Source of the DNA: Taeniopygia guttata
Lineage: Eukaryota > Chordata > Aves > Passeriformes > Estrildidae
Reading direction: 5' to 3'
DNA length: 64,000 nucleotides
NCBI RefSeq assembly: GCF_048771995.1
Contig: NC_133060.1
Coordinates: 1,385,501 to 1,449,500, forward strand
This document shows positions 38,781 through 49,605 of the stretch, one piece after another. Within the stretch, counting starts at the first letter, position 1, and each line of letters begins with the position of its first letter. The position numbers were made by a program, and so were the translations under genes. The notes under the pieces were generated by a model. That model was not told the DNA's origin. It did not search any database and saw only the letters and a program-made list of their open reading frames with translations.

Positions 38781-39985
38781 CTGGGGGCGGGGCCAGTGCG
38801 GACACGCCCACCGGGGACACACCCAGAAAAGCCACGCCCACCCGGACACGCCCACCCCAAGACACACCCACCATAGCCACGCCCACCGAGGCCACGCCCA
38901 CTTTAAACCACATTTAGGATTGCCCCGCCCATCCGGGACACGCCCATCCGGGACACGCCCATCCGGGACACGCCCACCGGGACACGCCCACCCCGGGACA
39001 CGCCCACCACCGGGGACACACCCACCGGGACACACCCACCGGGACACGCCCACCGGGACACGCCCACCCCCAGCCACACCCACCCCGGCCACGCCCATGT
39101 TGGCCACACCCACTTAAAGTCACGTATAGGTTGGCCACACCCACTTTAAACCATGCCCAGGTTGGCCACACCCACTTAAAGTCACGTATAGGTTGGCCAC
39201 GCCCACTTTAAACCACATTTCGGTTGGCCACGCCCAACCCTGGCCACGCCCAGATTGACCACGCCCATCCCAGGACGCGCCCACCGAGGACACGCCCACC
39301 GAGGACACACCCACCGGGGACACACCCACACCGGACACGCCCACCAAAGACACGCCCACCAAGGACACACCCAGAAAAGCCACGCCCACCCCCCAGCCAC
39401 ACCCAAGCCGGCCACGCCCACTTTAAGCCACGTCTGGGTTGGCCACGCCCACTTTACACCACGCCCAGGTTGGCCCCGCCCACCCCTGGACACGCCCACC
39501 AAGGACACGCCCAGGTTAGCCACGCCCACTTTAAACCACATTTAGGTTGGCCACGCCCACCGGGGGCACACCCACCCTAGACACGCCCACCAGGGACACG
39601 CCCATCCCAGGACACGCCCAGATTAGCCACGCCCACCACAGCCAATCCAATCCCGGACATGCCCATCCCCGGACACACCCACCCCCTGGACACGCCCAGG
39701 TTGGCCACGCCCACCCCCTGGACACGCCCACCGTAGCCACACCCACCCCGGACACACCCAGGTTGGCCACACCCACTTTAAACCACATTTAGGTTGGCCA
39801 CACCCACACATGGCCACGCCCAGATTAGCCAGACCCACTCCCGGACACGCCCATCGAGGACACGCCCGCCCTGGCCACGCCTAGGTTGGCCACGCCCAAT
39901 TCAAACCACATTTAGGTTGGCCACGTCCAGATTAGCCACGCCCACCCCGGACATGCCCACCTATGACACACCCACCCCCAAAAGT
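38781..39985 (-). repeat. Intron 10, exon-11-proximal: GACACGCCCACC array
   Basis: Units of 11-13 bp such as GACACGCCCACC and GCCACGCCCACTTTAAACC. The CACGCCCAC core recurs on the order of a hundred times. Confidence 0.88.
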
Positions 39986-40582
39986 TTGGTGCCACACCCA
40001 TTTATGCCACGCCCCATTCAAACCATGCCCCTTTAAGCCACGCCCTAAGGGCCACACCCCTGAATAGCCACGCCCCTAAATAACCACACCCATCCAGGCC
40101 ATGCCCCATAAATAATCACACCCAATCAAGCCACGCCCCTAAATCGCCACACCCAAACCACACCCCTAAATGGCCACGCCCCAATGGCCACACCCCTTTA
40201 AGCCACGCCCCTAAACCACCACAACCAATCAGGTCACACACCTAGATAGCCACACCCAATTAGGCCACGCCCCCAAATAACCACACCCAAACAGGCCACA
40301 CCCCCTAAATAACCCAATTAAATTAACCACACCCCCTAAATAACCACGCCCCCAAATAACCACACCCAAATTAAACCACGCCCCTAAATAACCACACCCA
40401 ATCAGACCACACCCCTAAATATCCACACCCAATAAAGCCACGCCCCCCAAAACCACCCCCAAATTAAACCACGCCCCCAAAATAACCGAACCCAATCAGG
40501 CCACGCCCCCAAATAACCACACCCATCAATAACCACGCCCCCAAACGGCCCCGCCCCGCCCCCTGTGGCCCCGCCCCCTCAC
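39986..40582 (-). repeat. Intron 10, exon-10-proximal: AAATAACCACACCCAATCA array
   Basis: A more diverged array of CCACGCCCCTAAATAACCAC and ACCCAATCAGG units, grading into the CACGCCCAC array. It has more A/T than most introns here. Confidence 0.8.
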
Positions 40583-40673
40583 CTGTGCCGAATTGGGGGT
40601 CCACGAAGGGGTCGTGCAGCACCGGGAGGCGCCGCCCCGTCAGCGGGTGCAGCACGTAACGGCCCCGCAGGTG
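40583..40673 (-). CDS. VARS1: VARS1 exon 10 of window: CP1 editing domain, middle
   Basis: Encodes residues 357-386 and one base of Gly: HLRGRYVLHPLTGRRLPVLH then DPFVDPQFGT, aligned to human [20 protein letters not shown]. Acceptor CCTGCAG|CAC and donor ACAG|GTGAGG. Confidence 0.94.
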
Positions 40674-42526
40674 CTGCAGGTGAGAGAGAGGGCGGGGCTG
40701 TGGGGCGGGGCCGTGGGGCGGGGCCGTGGGGCGGGGCCGTGGGGCGGGGCCGTGGGGCCGGACACGCCCACCTGGCTCACCTGGCCCGGCCACGCCCCAC
40801 ACCGGGACCCCCCCCTTGGTGGGGATTTAGGGGCTCAGGTGGGGGTGGACACGCCCCACAGGTGTATAAGCCACGCCCACAGGTGTGTTAGCCCCGCCCC
40901 CAGGTGAGTTAGCCCCGCCCCCAGGTGTGTAAGCCACGCCCACAGGTGTGTTAGCCCCGCCCCCAGGTGTGTTAGCCCCGCCCCCAGGTGTGTTAACCAC
41001 GCCCCCAGGTGTGTTAGCCATGCCCCACAGGTGTGTTAGCCCCGCCCCCAGGTGTGTTAGCCCCGCCCACAGGTGTGTGTTAGCCCCGCCCACAGGTGTG
41101 TTTAGCCCCGCCCCCAGGTGTGTGTAACCACGCCCCCAGGTGTGTTAGCCCCGCCCACAGGTGTGTTTAGCCCCGCCCCCAGGTGTGTTACCTGGTACCG
41201 GGGGTCCTCGGGGTGCACGGCCACGCCCCCAGGTGTGTTAGCCACGCCCCCAGGTGTGTTAGCCCCGCCCCCAGGTGTGTTAGCCCCGCCCCAGGTGTGT
41301 TTAGCCCCGCCCCCAGGTGTGTAACCACGCCCACATGTGTGTTAGCCCCGCCCCCAGGTGTGTTTTAGACACGCCCCCAAGTGTGTTAGCCACGCCCCCA
41401 GGTGTGTTAGCCCCGCCCACAGGTGTGTAACCCCTACAGGTGTGTTTAGCCCCGCCCCCAGGTGTGTTAGCCCCGCCCCCAGGTGTGTAAGCCACGCCCC
41501 AGGTGTGTTTAGCCACGCCCATAGGTGTGTTAGCCACGCCCACAGGTGTGTTAGCCCCGCCCCCAGGTGTGTTAGCCCCGCCCCCAGGTGTGTTAGCCCC
41601 GCCCCCAGGTGTGTTAGCCCCGCCCCCAGGTGTGTAAGCCCCGCCCCCCAGGTGAGTTACCTGGTACCGGGGGTCCTCGGGGTGCACGGCCACGCCCACA
41701 GGTGTGTTTAGCCCCGCCCACAGGTGTGTAACCACGCCCACAGGTGTGTTAGCCCCGCCCCCAGGTGTGTTTAGCCCCGCCCACAGGTGTGTTAGCCCCG
41801 CCCCCAGGTGTGTTAGCCCCACCCACAGGTGTGTTAGCCCCGCCCCCAGGTGTGTAACCACGCCCCCCAGGTGAGCTCACCTGGTACCGGGGGTCCTCGG
41901 GGTGCACGGCCACGCCCCCAGGTGTGTTAACCACGCCCCCAGGTGTGTTTAACCCCACAGGTGTGTAACCACGCCCCCCAGGTGAGTTACCTGGTACCGG
42001 GGGTCCTCGGGGTGCACGGCCACGCCCCCAGGTGTGTTTAGCCCCGCCCCCAGGTGTGTTTAGCCACGCCCCCAGGTGTGTTAGCCCCGCCCCCAGGTGT
42101 GTTAGCCACACCCCCAGGTGTGTAACCACGCCCCCAGGTGTGTTAGCCACGCCCCCAGGTGTGTTACCTGGTACCGGGGGTCCTCGGGGTGCACGGCCAC
42201 GCCCCCAGGTGTGTTAGCCCCGCCCCCAGATGTGTAACCACGCCCCCCAGGTGAGCTCACCTGGTACCGGGGGTCCTCGGGGTGCACGGCCACGCCCCCA
42301 GGTGTGTTAGCCACGCCCCCAGGTGTGTAACCACGCCCCCAGGTGTGTTACCTGGTACCGGGGGTCCTCGGGGTGCACGGCCACGCCCACAGGTGTGTTA
42401 GCCCCGCCCTCACCTGGTACCGGGGGTCCTCGGGGTGCACGGCCACGCCCCCAGGTGTGTTAGCCCCGCCCCCAGGTGTGTTAGCCCCGCCCCCAGGTGT
42501 GTAACCACGCCCCCCAGGTGTGTTAC
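40674..42526 (-). repeat. Intron 9: CAGGTGTGTTAGCCCCGCCC array
   Basis: Units of 20-22 bp, CAGGTGTGTTAGCCCCGCCC with ACGCCC variants, from about 40850 to the exon 9 donor. Exon 9 edge copies become denser towards exon 9. The first ~170 bp beside exon 10 is a separate GGGGCGGGGCCGT array. Confidence 0.9.
41192..42451 (-). repeat. Eight copies of the exon 9 3' edge plus donor
   Basis: Copies starting at 41192, 41661, 41881, 41991, 42168, 42261, 42352 and 42414 hold about 33-38 bp encoding [11 protein letters not shown]. Their donors differ: GTAACA or GTAACT in five, GTGAGC at 41881 and 42261, and GTGAGG at 42414. The real donor is GTAACA. Confidence 0.92.
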
Positions 42527-42627
42527 CTGGTACCGGGGGTCCTCGGGGTGCACGGCCACGCCCTCGTCCCCCAACATCGTCTCCAGACGCGTCGTGGCCA
42601 CCACGACCTCGGGGGGCTCACCTGGGC
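42527..42627 (-). CDS. VARS1: VARS1 exon 9 of window: CP1 editing domain, [11 protein letters not shown]
   Basis: Encodes residues 324-356, including [20 protein letters not shown] and HPEDPRYQ. The TTRxETxxGD stretch is part of the editing pocket in ValRS, IleRS and LeuRS. The donor is CAG|GTAACA, weaker than several downstream decoys. Two in-frame acceptors lie 6 nt apart (CAG|GCCCAG|GT); the first is used here, and the second would drop Pro-Gly. Confidence 0.94.
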
Positions 42628-45380
42628 CTGGGGGGGACCCCAGACCCATTTAGGGGACCCATGGACAGACCCCAGACCCACAGAGACCCCAAAAGGACTC
42701 TCTGGGACCCCCCAGGACCCCCCAAACCCCACAGAGACCCCAAAGTGACCCCAAAAACCCCCAAAGAGACCCCAAAGAGACCCCCTGGGACCCCCCAACC
42801 CCACAGAGACCCCAAAGAGACCCCCCCAGGATCCCCCAAACTCCACAGAGACCCCCAAAATGACCTCAAAAACCCCACAGAGACCCCCTGGGACCCCCAA
42901 AATGACCCCCCAAACCCCACAGAGACCCCAAAGAGACCCCCTGGGACCCCCAAACCCCACAGAGACCCCCTGGGACCCCCAAAGGGACCCCCCAAACCCC
43001 ACAGAGACCCCCTGGGACCCCCCAAACCCCACAGAGACCCCCTGGGACCCCCCAAACCCCACAAAGACCCCACAGAGACCCCCAAAAAGACCCCAAAACC
43101 CCACAGAGACCCCCTGGGACCCCCAAAGAGACCCCCAAACCCCCCAGAGACCCCACAGAGACCCCCTAGGATCCCCCAAACCCCACAGAGACCCCAAAAC
43201 CTCACAGAGACCCCCTGGGACCCCCAAAGTGACCCCACAGAGACCCCCCTGGGACCCCCAAAATGACCCCTAAACCCCCCAAAGATCCCCTGGGACCCCC
43301 GAAGTCACCCCCCAAACCCCACAGAGACCCCAAAGAGACCCCCAGAGACCCCCTGGGAGCCCCTAAAACAGCACAAAGACCCCAAAGAGACCCCCCAGGA
43401 CCCCCCAAACCCCACAGAGACCCCCTGGGACCCCAAAAATGACCCCAAAAACCCCCCAGAGACCCCCTGGGACCCCCCAAACCCCACAGAGACCCCAAAG
43501 ATACCCCCTGGGACCCCCAAAGTGACCCCCCAAACCCCACAGAGACACCGTGGGACCCCCAAAGAGACCCCCCAGGACCCCCCAAACCCACCAGAGACCC
43601 CAAAGAGACCCCCTGGGACCCCCCAAACCCCACAGAGACCCCCTGGGACCCCCAAAGTGACCCCCCAAACCCCACAGAGACCCCACAGAGACCCCCGGGA
43701 CCCCCAAAGTCACCCCCCAAACCCCCCTGGGACCCCCTGGGACCCCCAAAATGACCCCAAAACCCCACAGAGACCCCCTGGGACCCCCACAGTGACCCCA
43801 AAGAGACCCACAGAGACCCCACAGAGACCCCCTGGGAGCCCCTAAAACAGCACAAAGACCCCACAGAGACCCCCTGAGACCCCCCAAACCCCACAGAGAC
43901 CCCCTGGGACCCCCAAAGTGACCCCAAAACCCCACAGAGACCCCACAGAGACCCCCAAAATGACCCCAAAAACCCCACAGAGACCCCCTGGGACCCCCAA
44001 AGAGACCCCCAAACCCCACAGGGACCCCAAAAGGACTCTCTGGGACCCCCCAGGATCCCCCAAACCCCCCAAAGACCCCCTGGGACCCCAAAAATGACCC
44101 CAAAAACCCCCCAGAGACCCCAAAGAGACCCCCTGAGACCCCCAAAAAGACCCCAAAACCCCACAGAAACCCCCTGGGACCCCAAAAACCCCGCAGAGAC
44201 CCCAAAAGGACCCCCTGGGACCCCAAAAATGACCCCAAAAACCCCACAGAGACCCCACAGAGACCCCCTGGGACCCCCCCCAAACCCCCCAGAGACCCCA
44301 AAGAGACCCCCAGAGACCCCCTGGGAGCCCCTAAAACAGCACAAAGACCCCAAAGAGACCCCCAGGGACCCCCCAAAAAGACCCCCCAGGATCCCCCAAA
44401 CCCCCCTGGGACCCCCTGGGACCCCAAAAATGACCCCAAAACCCCACAGAGACCCCACAGAGACCCCCTGGGATCTCCCAAACCCCCCTGGGACCCCCTG
44501 GGACCCCAAAACCCCCACAGAGACCCCACAGAGACCCCCTGGGACCCCCAAAGTGACCCCCCAAACCCCACAGAGACCCCAAAGAGACCCCCTGGGACCC
44601 CCCAGACCCCACAGAGACCCCCGGGACCCCCTCCAAGCCCACAGAGACCCCCTGGGACCCCCCCCAAACCCCACAAATACCCCAAAGAGACCTCCAGAGA
44701 CCCCCTGGGAGCCCCTAAAACAGCACAAAGACCCCAAAGAGACCCCCTGGGACCCCCCAAACCCCAAAGAGACCCCCTGGGACCCCCCAAACCCCAAAGA
44801 GACCCCCTGGGACCCCCAAATAGACTCCCCAGGATCCCCAAACCCCACAGGGACCCCACAGAGACCCTCTGGGACCCCCCCAAACCCCACAAAGACCCCC
44901 TGGGACCCCCAAAGTGACCCCCCAAACCCCACAGAGACCCCCTGGGACCCCAAAAATGACCCCAAAAACCCCACAGAGACCCCAAAGAGACCCCCTGGGA
45001 CCCCCAAAGAGACCCCAAAACTCCACAGAGACCTCCTGGGACCCCCAAACCCCCCTGGGACCCCAAAAGTGACCCCAAAAACCCCCCAGAGACTCCACAG
45101 AGACCCCCTGGGACCCCCAAAGAGACCCCAAAACTCCACAGAGACCTCCTGGGACCCCCAAACCCCCCTGGGACCCCCTGGGACCCCCAAAATGACCCCA
45201 AAAACCCTACAGAGACCCCACAGAGACCCCCTGGGACCCCAAAAAGACCCCAAAACCCCACAGAGACCCCCTGGAACCCCCAAAGTCACCCCCCAAACCC
45301 CACAGAGACCCCCTGGGACCCCCCAAAAGACCCCCAAACCCACCAGAGACCCCCTGGGACCCCCCGAGCCCCCCACTCAC
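42628..45380 (-). repeat. Intron 8: CCCACAGAGACCCCCTGGGACC array
   Basis: About 2.75 kb of 28-32 bp units CCAAACCCCACAGAGACCCC and CTGGGACCCC. A rarer variant, CTAAAACAGCACAAAGACC, recurs near 43362, 43841, 44330 and 44714, marking a higher-order block of about 380-490 bp. Confidence 0.88.
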
Positions 45381-45489
45381 CGGCCCCCTCCAGGGGGTAG
45401 GCGAAGGACACCAACACCCCAAATTCCACCGGCTCCTCGTAACCGGGGACCCGCAGGAGGGTGCGGCCCCCCAACTCCTTCTTCTCCAC
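45381..45489 (-). CDS. VARS1: VARS1 exon 8 of window: CP1 editing domain, first part
   Basis: Encodes residues 287-322 and one base of Gly: [17 protein letters not shown], then [17 protein letters not shown]1 hydrolyses threonine mistakenly attached to tRNA-Val. Acceptor CCCCAG|GTG, donor GCCG|GTGAGT. Nine short copies of its 5' edge with acceptor lie in intron 7. Confidence 0.94.
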
Positions 45490-46360
45490 CTGGGGACCCC
45501 CAAAAACCCCTCAGGGACCCCCAAAAACCCCCCAAAAATCCCCCAAAAATACCCCAAAAAAACCAACTCCTTCTTCTCCACCTGGGGACCCCCAAAAACC
45601 CCTGAAAGACCCCCAAAAACACCCCAAAAATATCCCAAAAAAACCAACTCCTTCTTCTCCACCTGGGGACCCCCAAAAACCCCTGAGAGACCCCCAAAAA
45701 CACCCCAAAAATACCCAAAAATCCCCCAAAAAAACCAACTCCCCCTTCTCCACCTGGGGACCCCCAAAAACCCCTGAGAGACCCCCAAAAACACCCCAAA
45801 AATACCCCAAAAATACCCCAAAAAAACCAACTCCTTCTTCTCCACCTGGGGACCCCCAAAAACCCCTCAGGGACCCCCAAAAACACCCCAAAAATACCCA
45901 AAAATCCCCCAAAAAAACCAACTCCTTCTTCTCCACCTGGGGACCCCCAAAAACCCCTCAGGGACCCCCAAAAACACCCCAAAAATACCCCAAAAATCCC
46001 CAAAAAAAACCAACTCCTTCTTCTCCACCTGGGACCCCCAAAAACCCCTCAGGGACCCCCAAAACACCCCAAAAATACCCCAAAAAAACCAACTCCCCCT
46101 TCTCCACCTGGGGACCCCCAAAAACCCCTCAGGGACCCCCAAAAACACCCCAAAAACACCCCAAAAAAACCAACTCCTTCTTCTCCACCTGGGGACCCCC
46201 AAAAACCCCACAGAGACCCCCAAAAATACCCCAAAAATACCCCAAAAAAAACCCAAAAATACCCCCAAAAAACCAACTCCTTCTTCTCCACCTGGGAACC
46301 CCCAAAAACCCCTCAGGGACCCCCAAAAACACCCCAAAACACCCCAAAAATCCCCAAATT
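45490..46360 (-). repeat. Intron 7, exon-8-proximal: array of exon 8 acceptor copies
   Basis: About 90-bp units made of CCCCAAAAATACCCC, a piece of exon 8 and ACCTGGGGACCCCCAAAAAC. Confidence 0.9.
45563..46291 (-). repeat. Nine copies of the exon 8 5' edge plus acceptor
   Basis: Copies whose exon edge falls at 45581, 45662, 45753, 45845, 45936, 46028, 46107, 46198 and 46291 keep about 18 bp of exon 8 (VEKKEL; two read VEKGEL) and the CCCAG acceptor. Spacing is about 80-93 bp. Confidence 0.9.
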
Positions 46361-48451
46361 TTTAAGGGGTTTTTAGGGGTTGGTTCTGGATGTGTTTTTG
46401 GGGGATTTTTGGGGCTTTTTTGGGTCTGATTTTGAGTTGTTTTGGGGTGATTTTGGGGGTGTTTTGGGGGGATTTTTGGGGTGTTTTTGGGGAATGTTTT
46501 AGGGGGATTTTTGGGGGATTTTTGGGGGTTTTTAGGTGTTGGTTTTGGGGGTGTTTTGGGCTGGTTTGGGGTGATTTTGGGGGATTTTTGGGGGCTGATT
46601 TTGGGAGCTGCTTTAGGGAATTTTGGGATGTTTTTGGGGGTGTTTTGAGCTGTTTTTGGGGTGTTTTTGGAGGGATTTTTGGGGCTTTTTTTGGTCTGGT
46701 TTTTGAGCTGTTTTTGGGATATTTTTGGGGGTGATTTTGGGATATTTTTGGGGGTGTTTTTGGGGGCTGATTTTGGGAGCTGTTTTAGGGAATTTTAGGG
46801 TGATTTTGGGGCTGTTTTTGGACTGTTTTTGGGGGATATTTTAGGGGGATTTTTGGGTGTTTTTGGGGCTGTTTTTGGAGCGTTTTGGGGTGTTTTTGAG
46901 GGGGATGTTTTAAAGGGATTTTTGGGTGTTTTTGGGGTGGTTTGGGGACATTTTTAGGCGCTGGTTTTAGGCTGTTTTTGGGATATTTTTGTGCTGTTTT
47001 TGGGATATTTTTGGGGTGATTTTGGGATATTTTTGGGGTAATTTTGTGATATTTTTGGGGTGATTTTGGGATATTTTTGGGGATGTTTTTGGGATATTTT
47101 TGGGGAGATTTTGGGGCTGGTTTTGGGGCTGTTTTTGGAGTGTTTTGGGGTGTTTTGGGGGGATGTTTTAGGGGGATTTTGGGGTGTTTTTGGGGGATTT
47201 TTGGGGGGATTTTTGGGGTAATTTTGGGGTGTTTTTGGGGTGATTTTGGGTGTTTTTGGGTACCTCAATGTCCGAGATGGCCGAGCGCAGGGCGCAGCTC
47301 CAGTGCCCCGATCCCGGGGGTTTGGGGGCGATTTTGGGGGATTTTTGGGGGCTGATTTTGGGAGCTATTTGGGATATTTTGGGGCTGATCTTGGGGTGAT
47401 TTTGGCGTGGTTTTGGGGGTGATTTTGGGATATTTTTGGGATGATTTTGGGAGATTTTTGGGGTGATTTTGGGGCTGTTTCTGGGGCTGTTTTTCGAGTG
47501 TTTTGGGGCCGTTTTTGGAGTGTTTTGGGGTGTTTTGGGGGGATGTTTTAGGGGGATTTTTGGGTGTTTTTGGGGGATTTTTGGGGGATTTTTGGGGTGG
47601 TTTGGGGACATTTTTAGGCGCTGTTTCTGGGATATTTTTGGGGTAATTTTGGGATATTTTTGGGGTAATTTTGGGATATTTTTGGGGTGATTTGGGTACC
47701 TCAATGTCGGAGATGGCCGAGCGCAGGGCGCAGCTCCAGTGCCCCGATCCCGGGGGTTTGGGGGCGATTTTGGGGGATTTTTGGGGTGGTTTAGGGACAT
47801 TTTTATGCGCTGTTTCTGGGATATTTTGGGGCTGATTTTGGGATCTTTTTGGGGTGATTTCGGGTGTTTTTGGGTACCTCAATATCGGAGATGGCCGAGC
47901 GCAGGGCGCAGCTCCAGTGCCCCGATCCCGGGGGTTTGGGGGCGATTTTGGGGATTTTTGGGGTTTTTTTTGGTCTGGTTTTTGAGCTGTTTCTGGGATA
48001 TTTTGGGGTGATTTGGGGATATTTTTGGGGTGTTCTTGGGGGCTGTTTTTGGGAGCTACTTTAGGGAACATTGGGATGTTTTTGGGGGTGTTTTTGGGGT
48101 GATTTTGAGCTGTTTTTGGGATATTTTTGGGGAGATTTTGGGGCTGTTTTTGGGTCTGTTTTTGAGCGGGTTTTGGGGTCATTTTGGGGGTGGTTTTGGG
48201 GTGATTTTGGGGGCTGGTTTTAGGCTGTTTTTGGGGTAATTTTGGGCTATTTTTGGGGTAGTTTTGGAACGTTTTTAGGTGCTGGTTCTGGGATATTTTT
48301 GGGATGATTTTGGGATATTTTTGGGATGATTTTGGGATATTTTTGGGGTATTTTTGGGACATTTTTAGGCGCTGGTTCTGGGATATTTTAGGCGCTGGTT
48401 TTGGGATATTTTTGGGCTGGTTTTGGGGTGTTTTTGGGGTGATTTGGGTAC
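46361..48451 (-). repeat. Intron 7, exon-7-proximal: GGGATATTTTTGGGGTGATTTT array
   Basis: Plus-strand units GATTTTGGGATATTTTTGGG and GGCTGTTTTTGGGGTG. The strand composition is opposite to the other half of the same intron, switching at about 46360. Confidence 0.85.
47264..47920 (-). repeat. Three copies of the exon 7 3' edge plus donor
   Basis: 43-bp copies at 47264-47306, 47700-47742 and 47878-47920 encode [14 protein letters not shown] and keep the GAG|GTACCC donor. Upstream of each the sequence is ATCGGGGC instead of exon 7, with a shared CCCCGATCCCGGGGG block. Confidence 0.92.
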
Positions 48452-48571
48452 CTCAATGTCGGAGATGGCCGAGCGCAGGGCGCAGCTCCAGTGCACGATG
48501 CGGCGGCTGCGGTAGATCAGCCCCTTCTCGTGCAGCCTCACGAAGGCCTCGGTCACCGCCCGACTCATTTT
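48452..48571 (-). CDS. VARS1: VARS1 exon 7 of window: entry to CP1 editing insertion
   Basis: Encodes residues 247-286, starting [20 protein letters not shown] and ending [14 protein letters not shown], matching human VNWSCTLNSAISDIE. Acceptor CCCCAG|AAA and donor GAG|GTACCC, in phase 0 at both ends. The KMSR at the start is not the KMSKS loop, which is in exon 18. Three copies of its last 43 bp plus donor are in intron 7. Confidence 0.95.
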
Positions 48572-48649
48572 CTGGGGGTCCGGGCGGGTTTTAGGGGGGG
48601 CTCCGAGACCCCCGGGACCCCCCAGACCCACCCCAAGCCCCCCACTCAC
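48572..48649 (-). other. Intron 6: 78-bp intron, not expanded
   Basis: The only intron in the window without a tandem array. It runs from GTGAGT to CCCCAG and contains a possible branch site CCCTAAAAC about 25 bases before the acceptor. It shows what the compact introns of this gene may once have looked like. Confidence 0.92.
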
Positions 48650-48731
48650 GGGGTCCATGGTGAAACAGGCGCGGTCCCAGTCCATGGAGGCGCCCAAGCG
48701 CCGCAGCTGCTGGTAAATGCGGTCGCCTTTC
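48650..48731 (-). CDS. VARS1: VARS1 exon 6 of window: catalytic core, LGASMDWDR motif
   Basis: Encodes residues 220-246: [20 protein letters not shown] followed by ACFTMDP, the segment just before the CP1 insertion. Acceptor CTGCCCAG|G and donor CCC|GTGAGT. It is separated from exon 7 by the only short intron in the window (78 bp). Confidence 0.95.
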
Positions 48732-49605
48732 CTGGGCAGGGGGGAGATGTGGGGCTGGGTGGGGGGCTCGGGGTGGGGAGGGGGATTGGGAGGGGTTGAG
48801 GGGGTGTGGGGCGCTTTGGGGGCACTTTGGGGGCGTTTTGGGGGGGCTATGGGGCGCTTTGGGGTCATTTAGGGGGGCTATGGGGCACTTTGGGGTTATT
48901 TAGGGGGGCTATGGGGCACTTTGGGGTCATTCAGGGGGGCTATGGGGCACTTTGGGGTCATTTAGGGGTGCTATGGGGCACTTTGGGGTCATTAAGGGGG
49001 GCTATGGGGCACTTTGGGGGCGCTTTGGGGTCATTCAGGGGTGCTATGGGTCACTTTGGGGTCATTTAGAGGTGCCATAGGTCACTTTGGGGTCACTTTG
49101 GGGTCAATCTGGGGTCATTCAGGGGTGCTATGGGGCACTTTGGGGTCATTTAGGGGGGCTATGGGTCACTCTGGGGTCACTTTGGGGTCATTCAGGGGGG
49201 CTATGGGGCGCTTTGGGGGCGCTTTGGGGGCGCTTTGGGGGCGCTTTGGGGTCATTTAGGGGTGCCATGGGTCACTTTGGGGTCACTTTGGGGTCACTTT
49301 GGGGTCATTTAGGGGGGCTATGGGGCACTTTGGGGTCACTTTGGGGTCATTTAGGGGTGCAATGGGTCACTTTGGGGTCACTTTGGGGTCAATCTGGGGT
49401 CATTTAGGGGCGCTATGGGTCACTTTGGGGTCACTTTGGGGTAAATCTGGGGTCACTTAGGAGTGCCATAGGTCACTTTGGGGTCACTCTGGGGTCATTT
49501 AGGGGTCATTTAGGAGTGCCATGGGTCACTTTGGGGTCATTTAGGGGTGCCATGGGTCACTTTGGAGTCACTTTGGGGTCTTTTCGAGGTCATTTAAGGG
49601 TGCCA
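48732..49605 (-). repeat. Intron 5, exon-6-proximal: GGGGCACTTTGGGGTCATTTA array
   Basis: Units of about 31 bp reading GGGGGGCTATGGGGCACTTT and GGGGTCATTTA on the plus strand, so the gene strand is C-rich here. No exon copies seen. Confidence 0.85.

Noticed and set aside
48452..48571. KMSR at the start of exon 7 as the KMSKS loop
   Set aside because: The true KMSKS is in exon 18 in its conserved context; KMSR here corresponds to KLSA in human exon sequence before [11 protein letters not shown].
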